A stretch of 41,407 nucleotides of DNA from Dechloromonas aromatica (nom. nud.). GTDB taxonomy: Bacteria; Pseudomonadota; Gammaproteobacteria; Burkholderiales; Rhodocyclaceae. The notes under the pieces are model-generated. The model searched no databases. It was not told the DNA's origin and saw only the letters and a list, made by a program, of their open reading frames with translations. Location: positions 1-41,407 of the forward strand of contig JAFIHA010000068.1 in NCBI GenBank assembly GCA_017848965.1. The letters are read 5' to 3'. The translations under genes and the position numbers were made by a program. Below are positions 20,320 to 28,242 of the stretch, piece after piece. Each line of letters starts with the position of its first letter. Position 1 is the stretch's first letter.

Positions 20320-20464
20320 CCCGCTACTTTCTTATGTCGCGTTGATATTTCCTGTCCCTCGGCAAGATCGCTGCCATAGCTGCCTCTATGCTCAAGGGAT
20401 GCCCGGCGGGCTGACCCAGTGGGTGTCGCCATGCGCCTCACAGATCGGTGAAGGAACTTACGTC

Positions 20465-21565
20465 ATGACTGTCATCGTTGCTGGCAAGCTGATCCAGAAG
20501 AGCGAACAACTGTCTGAGCTGGCGCGCCAGACCTTGACCTGCATCGACGGAGGCTCGCAGTGCCTCGCCTGGGCCATACCCAACCCCATGGTCTGCTACG
20601 AAGTGGCCGATGAAACCACGCTGCTGGCCGAGGTTCAGCAGCGACTGCACGCGTCGCCCATGGCCTTGCTGCCAGGGCTGGGCCTGTGGGTCAGCCCGGT
20701 CAAGCTCATGTCGCTGGGTAGCGCCAATCTGCGCACACTCGTCCGGGCCGAAGCCGGCGACACCAGCATCGCCGTGGTGCAACAGACGGACCGCATCATG
20801 GCTGAACACCACCTGCTGAACGCGCAGCAACTGCACAGTGCCAGCGGGTTTCTGCAAGACCTTGGGGTGGCCGATGCGCCCGTGTTCCAGGCGCTGGATT
20901 TCAACGACCGCGTGGCCTTGCACACGCTGGCCGCAGCAGCCATGGGGCAGGACGGCGACAACCCGGCGCAACTGCGCCAGGAGGCAGCGGTCTTCGGCGT
21001 GCAGCAGGCCCGCACCGTGCCCGAGTTCTGCGATTACTACCAGGTGTACCTGGCTCACACCAGGAAAATGAACGCGCTGGGCGGCACGGCGGCAGCGCGC
21101 AGCCAGCTTTGCAGTCAGGCTGTGCAGACCTTGCTGCCATTGGCATTCGGCGCGATGGAGTGCCCGCAACTGCCGGACCACCTGCCGTCGCCTGTCGAGG
21201 TCGAGCAGTGCCTGCGCAACTGGCTGGCCCGGGGGCACACACTGGGCTTTTCACGCCTGTCGCAGGCCGTGCTGCAGATGGTCACGCAAACCACCTTCCG
21301 CGACGAAAGCGGCATGGATGCGCGCCGCATGTTTGACCTCTACCTCAGAACGGCACAAGACTTCCTGGCTGGCAACCGTTTGCAGCTAAACCGCCTGGGG
21401 CAAGACGGCGCCAGCCTCACCTTCACACTGCAGAACGAAACTCAACAGGCGGTGCTGCACGTCAGCGCGGAACGGCTGCTGTCGTTGCACAAGTTTGGAT
21501 CATCGGTGGCGCTTGATGCGGCCTCAGGCTTGGCCAGTTCCCCTCGCATGTCGATAGCGGAGTAG
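20465..21565 (+). CDS. Uncharacterised protein, 366 residues
   Basis: I do not recognise this protein. The ATG at 20465 is preceded by a good GAAGGA ribosome-binding site about 10 bases upstream; an open frame reaching further upstream has no such support. There is no signal peptide or membrane helix. The sequence is soluble-looking, rich in Ala, Gln and Leu: an N-terminal part reading GLGLWVSPVKLMSLGSANLR, an Ala/Gln helical middle, and a C-terminal helical region with MFDLYLRTAQDFLAGNRLQLN. Cysteines are scattered and form no metal-binding pattern. It stops 5 bases before the next gene, so the two form a unit. It diverges from vapBC-jet and lies between the defence operon and the binding-protein gene of the purine importer. 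Confidence 0.75.
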   Translation: MTVIVAGKLIQKSEQLSELARQTLTCIDGGSQCLAWAIPNPMVCYEVADETTLLAEVQQRLHASPMALLPGLGLWVSPVKLMSLGSANLRTLVRAEAGDTSIAVVQQTDRIMAEHHLLNAQQLHSASGFLQDLGVADAPVFQALDFNDRVALHTLAAAAMGQDGDNPAQLRQEAAVFGVQQARTVPEFCDYYQVYLAHTRKMNALGGTAAARSQLCSQAVQTLLPLAFGAMECPQLPDHLPSPVEVEQCLRNWLARGHTLGFSRLSQAVLQMVTQTTFRDESGMDARRMFDLYLRTAQDFLAGNRLQLNRLGQDGASLTFTLQNETQQAVLHVSAERLLSLHKFGSSVALDAASGLASSPRMSIAE

Positions 21566-21570
21566 TTCCC

Positions 21571-21975
21571 ATGGTCAAGCCCACCCCATCCCGTCCCTCC
21601 CTGTCTCACCCGGAGCCGCCCCCGACGCCCGACGAAGCGCCTGGCGCCACCGCCGTCGACACGACGGGCGCAGCCATGATGATCGCACAAGCCCAGATCG
21701 ACGCCGCCGTGGCGGGTGCCGCTGCTGCTGCCCAGGCCGCCGTCGCTGCTACCGCTCACCTCACCGACTCCCAGTCCGCCGCACAGGCGGTCGCGCAAGC
21801 CGAGAGTGCGCTGCAAGCCAATGTTTCGGCTGTGCAGCAGGCGATGCAACAAGCCATCCAGGCGCAGGCTGAGGCGGTCGCCCAGGCGCAGGCGCAGGTA
21901 CAGGCCGCCATGGCGGCTGCCAGCGCGTCGCTGGCAGCGGGCAAGCCGCCAATGCCGCCTACTTCGGAAAGTTGA
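21571..21975 (+). CDS. Alanine/glutamine-rich helical protein, 134 residues
   Basis: Not recognised. A Pro-rich N-terminal tail (residues 1-25) is followed by about 95 residues made almost entirely of Ala, Gln, Val, Ser and Glu (by hand count 44 of 134 residues are Ala), with Ala/Gln repeats such as QAQAEAVAQAQAQVQAAM. This should form a long helix or coiled coil that could self-assemble. The tail ends KPPMPPTSES. GGAG 8 bases upstream of the ATG and 5 bases between the genes tie it to the 366-residue protein. Low complexity limits any homology call. R-body (Reb) proteins were considered and not supported. Confidence 0.7.
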   Translation: MVKPTPSRPSLSHPEPPPTPDEAPGATAVDTTGAAMMIAQAQIDAAVAGAAAAAQAAVAATAHLTDSQSAAQAVAQAESALQANVSAVQQAMQQAIQAQAEAVAQAQAQVQAAMAAASASLAAGKPPMPPTSES

Positions 21976-22156
21976 TCACCCTGATCCGGTGCATGGGGAA
22001 ACTCCCGATCGATTTTGTCTGGCATTATCCGGCGTCGGACCGGCCAGTGATGACAGCGGCGAGCCATACTGTTCATAACGTTGGCAGGATAGGTTGCCGC
22101 GGCGCGCGTTGCTAGAGTGAAGGCGATCCAACAGACCCCGCACAGGAGATAAGCAC

Positions 22157-23236
22157 ATGCTTCCCAAAAGTTTCAAGACCCTTGCCGCCGCAGGCCTGCT
22201 GGCGCTGACCTGCATCACCGGCGCGTCGGCCGCCGAGCCGCTCAAGGCCGGTTTCGTCTACATCGGCCCGACCGGCGACCACGGCTGGACCTACGCCCAC
22301 GACGTCGGCCGCAAGCAGGTCGAAGCGCAGTCCGGCGGCAAGGTGAAGACCACCTTCGTCGAAAACGTGCCGGAAACCGCCGACGCCGAACGCGTCTTCC
22401 GCGACATGGCGCAGAAGGGCCACAAGGTCGTCTTCGCCACTTCCTTCGGTTACATGAACCAGATGGTCAAGGTCGCCAAGGCCTTCCCCAACACCGTCTT
22501 CATGCACGCCACCGGCTACAAGACCGGCAAGAACCTCGGCGTCTACGACGTGCGCACCTACGAGGGCGCCTACATGCTCGGCGTCGTCGCCGGCAAGATG
22601 AGCAAGGGCAACAAGCTCGGCGTCGTCGCCTCGATCCCCATCCCGGAAGTCATCCGCAACATCAACGCCTTCACCCTCGGCGCGCGCAGCGTCAACCCGG
22701 CGATCACCACCCGCGCCATCTGGGTCAATAGCTGGTTCGACCCGGGCAAGGAACGCGAAGCCGCGCTGGCGCTGATCGCCCAGGGCTGCGACGTGCTGAT
22801 GCAGAACACCGATTCCCCGGCCGTCGTCCAGACCGCCCAGGAAAAGGGCGTCCTCGCCTTCGGCTGGGATTCCGACATGAGCAAGTTCGGCGGCAAGGCG
22901 CAGCTCGCCGCGTCGATCCTGCACTGGGGCGTCATCTACAAGAAGACCCTCGACGACGTCTCCGCCGGCACCTGGAAGAGCGGCGACATCTGGTGGGGCG
23001 TCAAGGAAGGCGCGGTCAACATCGACAACTTCGGCCCGGCCGTCCCCGCCGCCGTCAAGAAGCTCGCCGAAGAACGCCGCGACGCCCTCAAGGCCGGCAC
23101 CCTCCATCCGTTCAGCGGCCCGCTCAAGGATCAGACCGGCAAGCTCGTCCTCGCCGCCGGCAAGACCTTTACCGACCCGGAACTGAAGCAGATGAACTTC
23201 TACGTCGAAGGCGTCGAAGGCGCGATTCCGAAGTAA
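22157..23236 (+). CDS. BMP-family periplasmic substrate-binding protein of the purine ABC importer
   Basis: 359 residues beginning with a Sec signal peptide (cleavage probably after ASA, near residue 25); there is no proper lipobox cysteine. The BMP/Med-type fold is seen in GFVYIGPTGDHGWTYAHD, MAQKGHKVVFATSFGYMNQ, YEGAYMLGVVAGKMSK and MQNTDSPAVVQTAQEKGV. Family members bind nucleosides or nucleobases. AGGAG lies 8 bases upstream of the ATG and a strong terminator follows, so the gene is monocistronic. No transporter genes adjoin it; the only BMP-type ATPase and permeases in the window are at 3811-7330, and these most likely work with it. Confidence 0.92.
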   Translation: MLPKSFKTLAAAGLLALTCITGASAAEPLKAGFVYIGPTGDHGWTYAHDVGRKQVEAQSGGKVKTTFVENVPETADAERVFRDMAQKGHKVVFATSFGYMNQMVKVAKAFPNTVFMHATGYKTGKNLGVYDVRTYEGAYMLGVVAGKMSKGNKLGVVASIPIPEVIRNINAFTLGARSVNPAITTRAIWVNSWFDPGKEREAALALIAQGCDVLMQNTDSPAVVQTAQEKGVLAFGWDSDMSKFGGKAQLAASILHWGVIYKKTLDDVSAGTWKSGDIWWGVKEGAVNIDNFGPAVPAAVKKLAEERRDALKAGTLHPFSGPLKDQTGKLVLAAGKTFTDPELKQMNFYVEGVEGAIPK

Positions 23237-23281
23237 GCGGGAAGACGATCACGCCGGTTTCTGCCGGCGGAAAAGCAAAAG

Positions 23282-23310
23282 CCCCCGACCTTGGTCGGGG
23301 GTTTTTTTTT
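23282..23310 (+). terminator. Strong intrinsic terminator after the BMP binding protein
   Basis: A stem of CCCCCGACC/GGTCGGGGG (23282-23301) with a minimal loop is followed by nine T residues. It closes the gene ending at 23236. A second GC hairpin (CGCCGG/CCGGCG around 23252-23269) lies just before it. The T-run is followed directly by eleven G residues. Confidence 0.9.
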
Positions 23311-23594
23311 GGGGGGGGGGGAATGGCTGGGGGCCGCCATAACGGCCATTGGCCCATAAGTTGGTGTTAGGTGTAAAGCGGCAACCTAGTGCTAAGCCGC
23401 CAGTCATCGCCAACCAGAGTCGAAAATGGCTGGCGGCAGGAAATCCTTGATCTCCGCCGAATGATGCATCCGGTTTGACAGCAGCCATAATCCCCACGCC
23501 AAAAAGGGCTGAGGCGCCTGACGTACCCATCCAACACGGGCTGAGCGGCACAGACCCGGGTTTGTGTGGTTGATCGGGCAGCTTGTGATGGTTA
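23311..23594. other. Intergenic region, possible old insertion scar
   Basis: It starts with a run of eleven G. The following 270 bases hold no convincing gene. On minus, an open frame reads peptides such as KPDASFGGDQGFPAASHFRLW, which has the look of translated IS end sequence, but I could not name a family or find inverted repeats. Confidence 0.3.
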
Positions 23595-24692
23595 TCAGGG
23601 TTTGCGCTCAGGCAGCAGATCCTTGACAGCCGGGATTCCGGGCAGCGAACTGGCTTGCAGGACTGCCTGTTTGAGGGCTTGAGCCATGGCGTCGGCGGCC
23701 AGGGCGCCAATCAAACTCATGTCCGCCTTGCCCTCCCAGTGCCCGGTTGCCAGTGCGAACACGGTGTCGCCGTCATACATGGTGTGTACCGGATAAATGG
23801 CACGACCGTAGCCGTCGTCGGCCATCAGGGCGAGGCGGTTGACCTCGACCTTGTTGAGTCTGGCGTTGGTGGCGACCACGCCTATGGTGGTGTTCTCTCC
23901 CATGCGCGGCATGGTTTGAGCAAACAGGCGGCCATCGCGCAGCAGCTGGCGCGCGTCCTGCAACTTTCCTTCTGCGTCGCGTGCGCCGGCCAGCAGGCGG
24001 CCGCTGTCCGGGTCGACGATGTCGCCCAGCGCGTTAGTGGCGACCAGCGCTGCGACCACCAGGCCGTTGGGCATCCGGTAGGCGAAGCTGCCCAGGCCGC
24101 CACGCATGGGCTGACCGAGTTTGCCCACTGTGGCACCGGCGCCGGCACCGACGCTGCCTTGCTGCACCGGCGCAGTGCTGGCCGTTTGGGCAGCCTTGTA
24201 GCCGCATTCGACATCGGGCTGGATGCGGGCGTTGTCGCCCACCGGCAGGTCGAACAGGACCGCTGCCGGGACGATAGGCACGCGTGCGATGCCTACATCC
24301 CAGCCGCGTTTTTGTTCCTTCAGCCAGCGCACCGTGCCACTGGCGCTATCCAGCCCGAAGGCGCTACCGCCGGAGAGCACGATTGCGTTGACCTTATCCA
24401 CCAGGTTGAGTGGGTGGAGGGCGTCGGTCTCGCGTGTGCCGGGGGCGCCACCGCGCTGCGCCACGCCGCCGGGGGCGCCTTCTCCAGCAACCAGGATGAC
24501 GGTGCAGCCGGTAGTGCCGCTGGGCAGGGTGTAGCTGCCGACCTGGAGGCCGGAAACGTCAGTGAGGCTGGCCGCAGGCAGCGGGTGTGCTGACTCGGTG
24601 TGTGCGCCTGTGGCATACAGCAAACCCGCCAGCAAGGCAAGATAACGGCAGTGCTGTCCGGTGCGCCGGGGTTTGGGAAAGGGAGAGAGCAT
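23595..24692 (-). CDS. P1-family (S58/DmpA-type) aminopeptidase, exported
   Basis: 365 residues. An N-terminal signal peptide (basic start, then YLALLAGLLYATGAHTE) suggests periplasmic export, unlike many cytoplasmic relatives. Family features are LTDVSGLQVGSYTL, the PGTRETDALHPLN segment, VNAIVLSGGSAFGLDSASG and GATVGKLGQPMRGGLGSFAYRM. P1 peptidases mature by self-cleavage before a Ser or Thr; the Ser of GGLGS is the likely cleavage site and nucleophile. They act as L-aminopeptidases, D-amidases or beta-peptidyl aminopeptidases, and the substrate here cannot be predicted. It stands alone, with no functional link to its neighbours. Confidence 0.88.
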   Translation of the reverse strand: MLSPFPKPRRTGQHCRYLALLAGLLYATGAHTESAHPLPAASLTDVSGLQVGSYTLPSGTTGCTVILVAGEGAPGGVAQRGGAPGTRETDALHPLNLVDKVNAIVLSGGSAFGLDSASGTVRWLKEQKRGWDVGIARVPIVPAAVLFDLPVGDNARIQPDVECGYKAAQTASTAPVQQGSVGAGAGATVGKLGQPMRGGLGSFAYRMPNGLVVAALVATNALGDIVDPDSGRLLAGARDAEGKLQDARQLLRDGRLFAQTMPRMGENTTIGVVATNARLNKVEVNRLALMADDGYGRAIYPVHTMYDGDTVFALATGHWEGKADMSLIGALAADAMAQALKQAVLQASSLPGIPAVKDLLPERKP

Positions 24693-25029
24693 GGAATTCT
24701 CCTGAGCGGGTTATGCGGAAAAGAGAAAAGGCTGGGCGTAACAAGGTGGAGCGAGGGCAAAAAAGGCCTTGTTGCACAAACCATTCGAGGGATGAGTTCC
24801 CTTTACTCCAACGGAATTATGGCATGGCCCCGGTAACCGGCGTGCCAAGCGGGGGGAATCGATTGAGCAATGCTGCCCGTACCTGAAGTTCGAGCCTCTC
24901 TGGAATGCTGTGTAATGCAGCCATTGCTTACCCTGACAGCGAGCGTCAGTTTTGGCCGATTCCTGCCAACCACCGCCGGCGGATAGCGCCGCAATGCTGG
25001 CAGCTTGTTGGTGGTCGGCGCATTCAACA
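24693..25029. other. Intergenic region upstream of the peptidase gene
   Basis: About 330 bases; presumably the peptidase promoter on minus. I see no RNA gene, repeat or convincing reading frame. The right end grades into the antitoxin remnant. Confidence 0.4.
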
Positions 25030-25215
25030 GCAGGAGGGGAATTAGTGACCGACCGCGGTCGGCTGGCGCATGTGCTGCTGAGTATCGACGAGTATCAGCG
25101 CTTGATCGGTGCTGGGCAGAGGATTGTCGATCTGCTGGCGGGGATCGACTTCGAGCCTCAGTTTCATCGGCCCGGTCGGCTCAAGTCCGACAGGCTACTA
25201 GCGGGCGCCAGTTTG
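25030..25215 (+). pseudogene. Remnant of a Phd/YefM-type antitoxin gene
   Basis: In the frame entering at 24994, residues ELVTDRGRLAHVLLSIDEYQ followed by a segment ending IDFEP resemble the middle and C-terminal part of Phd/YefM antitoxins (VTDRGRPAHVLLSIDEYQRL is a common form). The N-terminal DNA-binding portion that should start with a Met-containing helix is missing, and the frame runs on past the usual end. No Doc or PIN toxin follows; the next gene is on the other strand. Confidence 0.5.
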
Positions 25216-25241
25216 CCGACTTGCCGACGGCTTTGCTTCCC

Positions 25242-25805
25242 CTACCACCACACCAGCGGATACCTTCGCGAGGCCGGCAGGTTGTTGACGACCAGGGCGA
25301 CGCCCAGCAGGAGCAGGGGGCCGGTGGTGGCGGGCCAGAGGATGTACCAGTAGCCGAGGCGTTCGATCTCGGCGCTGCCCAGGGTGGCGATCAAGGCGGT
25401 GGCGCCGCCGGGAGGGTGCAGGCAGCGGGTGAGGTGCATCAGGGCGATGGCGCTGGCGACGGCGAGGGCCTGGGCGAGCACCGGCTGGTTGTGCAGCAGT
25501 TGCCAGCAGATGACGCCGACGGCGGCGGAGAGGGCGTGGCCGCCGAGCAGGTTGCGCGGCTGGGCGAGCGGGCTGCGCGGGGCGCCGAAGAGGAGGACGG
25601 CGGAGGCGCCGAAGGAGCCGATCAGCAGGTGCAGGCTGTAGGCGCTGAAGCTGTACTGGCCGAGCCAGGCGAGCAGGCCGATGCCGGCGAAGGCGCCGAG
25701 CCAGGACCAGAGGATTTCGCTGTTGTTGACGCGCGGCGGGCTGCCGGCGGTGCTGCCACGCCACTTGCGGAAGTAGGCGCGCAGCCGGTTTTCCGGCGGG
25801 CTCAC
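25242..25805 (-). CDS. HPP-family integral membrane protein
   Basis: 187 residues with four or more hydrophobic segments and the family's signature HPPGGATAL near residue 129. The N-terminus up to about residue 30 is polar. HPP proteins are poorly characterised; some plant and cyanobacterial members transport nitrite. It overlaps the small gene upstream by 4 bases and forms an operon with nsrR, so a role in nitrite or nitrosative metabolism is reasonable but inferred. Confidence 0.88.
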   Translation of the reverse strand: MSPPENRLRAYFRKWRGSTAGSPPRVNNSEILWSWLGAFAGIGLLAWLGQYSFSAYSLHLLIGSFGASAVLLFGAPRSPLAQPRNLLGGHALSAAVGVICWQLLHNQPVLAQALAVASAIALMHLTRCLHPPGGATALIATLGSAEIERLGYWYILWPATTGPLLLLGVALVVNNLPASRRYPLVWW

Positions 25806-26017
25806 GCGGCGTCGTCCCGGCCCGCTTGGCGCTGGCGCAGGCGCTCGATGGCATGGCGCCAGGCGAGGTGGTAGATCAGCCGGAAGTCTTCGGTGCCGAT
25901 GTCGATGTAGCCGGGCAGTTGCTGCATGGCGTCGAGGATGTCGGCATCCGACAACTCCGGTTCGTGGTCGGCGTCGATGGCGAGTTCCTCGCCGACCGGC
26001 GGCGAGAATTCACGCAT
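25802..26017 (-). CDS. Small uncharacterised protein between nsrR and the HPP gene
   Basis: 71 residues, acidic first half, starting at the ATG reading MREFSPPVGEE, which overlaps the nsrR stop by 8 bases. The segment ADILDAMQQLPGYIDIG followed by EDFRLIYHLAWRHA is compact and helical. From memory it resembles a linker seen in some HPP- or CBS-domain proteins (DI-x-AM-x-x-I-x-GYLDIT-x-x-DF). Tight packing in the operon and the conserved-looking motif support a real gene. Confidence 0.6.
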   Translation of the reverse strand: MREFSPPVGEELAIDADHEPELSDADILDAMQQLPGYIDIGTEDFRLIYHLAWRHAIERLRQRQAGRDDAA

Positions 26018-26459
26018 GGCGGGCGTCCTCGCGGGCTGGTGTGGCAAGGGGCAGGGCGTCGGGGTCGGCCAGCAGGTCGGCAAGCGTGTAGCTGTCGAGG
26101 ACCAGAAACATCGCCTGCAAGGCTTCGCGCAGCACGCCCTTGATTCGGCAGATGCCGTCGATGCGGCAGGGGTAGGTGGTGCCGAAACAGTCGGCCATCG
26201 CGAAGTCGGTTTCGGTCTGGCGCAGCACATCGCCCAGGCCGATTGCGGCCGGCGGGTGCGCCAGGCGCAGGCCGCCGCCCTTGCCGCGCACGGTCTGCAC
26301 GTAGCCGCAGCGGCCGAGGTGGAGGACGACCTTCATCAGGTGGCTTTCCGAAATCTCGTGCCAGGCGGCGATTTCGCCGATGCTGATCAGTCCGCTCGGG
26401 CGCTCGCCCAGGTAGAGCAGGACGCGCAGGCTGTAGTCGGAAAAGGTGCTCAGTCGCAT
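26010..26459 (-). CDS. nsrR: NsrR-type Rrf2-family transcriptional regulator
   Basis: 149 residues from the ATG reading MRLSTFSDYSLRVLLYLGE, the conserved start of NsrR. The winged helix includes GEIAAWHEISESHLMKVV and the wing VRGKGGGLRLA. Three cysteines in ADCFGTTYPCRIDGIC follow the Fe-S cluster ligand pattern of NsrR, a nitric-oxide-sensing repressor. It heads an operon with the 71-residue protein and HPP, and diverges from ccoG. A near-perfect 23-bp palindrome in the shared promoter region is the likely operator, implying autoregulation. Confidence 0.88.
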   Translation of the reverse strand: MRLSTFSDYSLRVLLYLGERPSGLISIGEIAAWHEISESHLMKVVLHLGRCGYVQTVRGKGGGLRLAHPPAAIGLGDVLRQTETDFAMADCFGTTYPCRIDGICRIKGVLREALQAMFLVLDSYTLADLLADPDALPLATPAREDARHA

Positions 26460-26487
26460 GCCGGTTCCATAAGGGGAATTTTGAATG

Positions 26488-26516
26488 TTGATTATAAGGA
26501 GGCGAGTCGCTACCAT
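26488..26516 (+). promoter_or_regulatory. Predicted promoter of ccoG
   Basis: TTGATT (26488-26493) and TACCAT (26511-26516) are 17 bases apart; the palindrome at 26518-26540 would cover the start of transcription. Confidence 0.35.
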
Positions 26517-26518
26517 AA
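26491..26518 (-). promoter_or_regulatory. Predicted promoter of nsrR
   Basis: On minus, TTATGG (26518-26513) and a perfect TATAAT (26496-26491) are 16 bases apart, about 30 bases upstream of the nsrR ATG. The -35 touches the palindrome at 26518-26540. Confidence 0.45.
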
Positions 26519-26540
26519 AGCGGAATTTATTATTCCACTT
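26518..26540. promoter_or_regulatory. 23-bp palindrome, probable NsrR operator
   Basis: AAGCGGAAT-TTATT-ATTCCACTT: the 9-base arms match at 8 of 9 positions. Length and outer bases resemble the 23-bp NsrR site built on AAG-x-x-G-x-ATTT half-sites (recalled from E. coli). A similar half-site, AAGGGGAATTT, occurs 47 bases upstream at 26471-26481. Position between the divergent nsrR and ccoG promoters suits a shared repressor site. Confidence 0.6.
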
Positions 26541-26582
26541 ATGATTTCCTCGTCTGGCGGGGAGTTTTCAGGCAGCGCAGAA

Positions 26583-27986
26583 ATGGCCCACCCCACCCCG
26601 AGAAAAATCATCGACATCCGTCCCGCCGGCGATCCCGAGGCCAAGGTCTACCCGCGTTCGGTGGACGGGCCGTTCACCCGCTGGCGCTGGTTCTTCGTCT
26701 GGCTGACGCAGGCGGTTTTCTACGGTACCTGCTGGCTGCCCTGGGACGGTCGGCAGGCGGTGCTGTTCGATCTCGACGCCCGCAAGTTCCACCTCTTCGG
26801 CCTGGTGCTGTGGCCGCAGGACACGATCTACCTGGTGATCCTGATGATCGTCGGCGCGCTGGCGCTGTTCCTGTTCACCGCCGTCGCCGGTCGCCTGTGG
26901 TGCGGCTACAGTTGCCCGCAGACGGTCTACACGGAAATCTTCCTCTGGCTGGAGAAGCTGATCGAGGGCGACCGTGCCCGCCGCATCAAGCTCGACGCCC
27001 AGCCGTGGAGCGCCCGCAAGCTGGCGATCAAGGGCGGCAAGCACCTGGCCTGGGGGCTGTTCGCATTGTGGACCGGCATCACCTTCGTCGGCTACTTCGT
27101 GCCGATCCGCGAGCTGGTCGGCCAGCTGGCAAGCTTTTCCGCCGGGCCGTGGGCGAGCTTCTGGGTCGTCTTCTACGCCTTCGCCACCTACGGCAACGCC
27201 GGTTTCCTGCGCGAACAGATGTGCCGGCAGATCTGTCCGTATGCCCGCTTCCAGTTCGTCATGCTCGACCCGGACACGCTGATCATCGCTTACGACAGCC
27301 AGCGCGGCGACGCCCGCGGCGCCCGCCCCAAGGGGGCCGATCCCAAGGTGCTCGGGCTGGGCGACTGCGTCGATTGCGGCATCTGCGTGCAGGTCTGCCC
27401 GACCGGCATCGACATCCGCGACGGCCTGCAGAACGAATGCATCGGCTGCGCCGCCTGCATCGACGCCTGCGACCAGGTGATGGACAAGATGAACTACCCG
27501 CGTGGACTGATCCGCTATTCGACGGAGAACGCCATTGCCCAGCGTCTCACGCCGGCCAGCGTGCTGCGCCGGGCGCTGCGCCCGCGCGTGCTGATCTACG
27601 CGGCGCTGCTGGTTGGGCTGACGCTGGCCATGGCCTGGTCGCTGGCGCACCGGCCGCCGTTGCGCATCAACGTCGAGAAGGACCGCAACACGCTGGCCCG
27701 CGAGGCCGACGACGGCGCCATCGAAAACATCTACCGGCTGCAAATCCTCAACACCGGCGACGACGCCCGCCGGCTGCGCATCGCCGTCAGCGGCGAGGCG
27801 CCGCTGGCCGTCGCCGGCGATACCGCGCTGCAGGTGCCGGGCGGCGAAACCGGCGCCGCCACCGTCGTCGTCCGCGCCGAACCCGGCAGCCTGGCGGCCG
27901 GCGCCCACCGCATCGTCTTCGTCGTAGACGACGGCGCCGAACCGGCGGTCAGCGGCAGCGCCGACGCCCGCTTCTGGATGCCCTGA
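26583..27986 (+). CDS. ccoG: CcoG/RdxA-family polyferredoxin membrane protein
   Basis: 467 residues from the ATG reading MAHPTPRKI; an in-frame ATG at 26541 adjoins the palindrome and lacks a ribosome-binding site. CcoG helps assemble cbb3 cytochrome oxidase by reducing copper. Seen: a membrane helix near residue 35, LWCGYSCPQTVYTEIF, further helices, REQMCRQICPYARFQ, two [4Fe-4S] sets (CVDCGICVQVCPTGIDI and CIGCAACIDACDQVMDK), a helix near residue 340 and a periplasmic Ig-like C-terminal domain. No ccoNOP genes are nearby, and its pairing with NsrR rather than an FNR-type setting is unusual. Confidence 0.93.
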   Translation: MAHPTPRKIIDIRPAGDPEAKVYPRSVDGPFTRWRWFFVWLTQAVFYGTCWLPWDGRQAVLFDLDARKFHLFGLVLWPQDTIYLVILMIVGALALFLFTAVAGRLWCGYSCPQTVYTEIFLWLEKLIEGDRARRIKLDAQPWSARKLAIKGGKHLAWGLFALWTGITFVGYFVPIRELVGQLASFSAGPWASFWVVFYAFATYGNAGFLREQMCRQICPYARFQFVMLDPDTLIIAYDSQRGDARGARPKGADPKVLGLGDCVDCGICVQVCPTGIDIRDGLQNECIGCAACIDACDQVMDKMNYPRGLIRYSTENAIAQRLTPASVLRRALRPRVLIYAALLVGLTLAMAWSLAHRPPLRINVEKDRNTLAREADDGAIENIYRLQILNTGDDARRLRIAVSGEAPLAVAGDTALQVPGGETGAATVVVRAEPGSLAAGAHRIVFVVDDGAEPAVSGSADARFWMP

Positions 27987-28242
27987 GCGCTCGGCCGGGG
28001 ATCTGCCGGTCAGGTAGCTGCGCCGCGCCGGCCATCGAACGATGCCTGGCGCGCCTGGAAGGAGTGATGCCAAACGCATGGCGATTGGCCGTCTTCCCCG
28101 CTTGCGGCAGCCTCCGGACTGCTGGCCGCCGGCCGTTCCTGCTCTTCCAGCGCAGTTTTCCATCGGTCCGGCCGGTCGCTCCGTGGCGAGATAGCGGAGT
28201 ATGATTCGGGAAAACAAGCTGGAATCAGGGAGCGAATCGCAA
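27987..28242. other. Intergenic region between ccoG and the next operon
   Basis: About 255 bases. GC-rich imperfect hairpins (for example around 28100-28140) lack T-runs, so no terminator is called. A promoter for the downstream pair is expected here but none stands out. Confidence 0.4.

Noticed and set aside
21571..21975. Ala/Gln-rich protein as an R-body (RebB) protein
   Set aside because: The Reb N-terminal pattern and its conserved positions are absent; the resemblance is only composition.
22081..22099. TTGGCA...TTGCC upstream of the BMP binding protein as a sigma54 promoter
   Set aside because: The spacing between the GG and GC elements is one base too long, and sigma54 spacing is strict.
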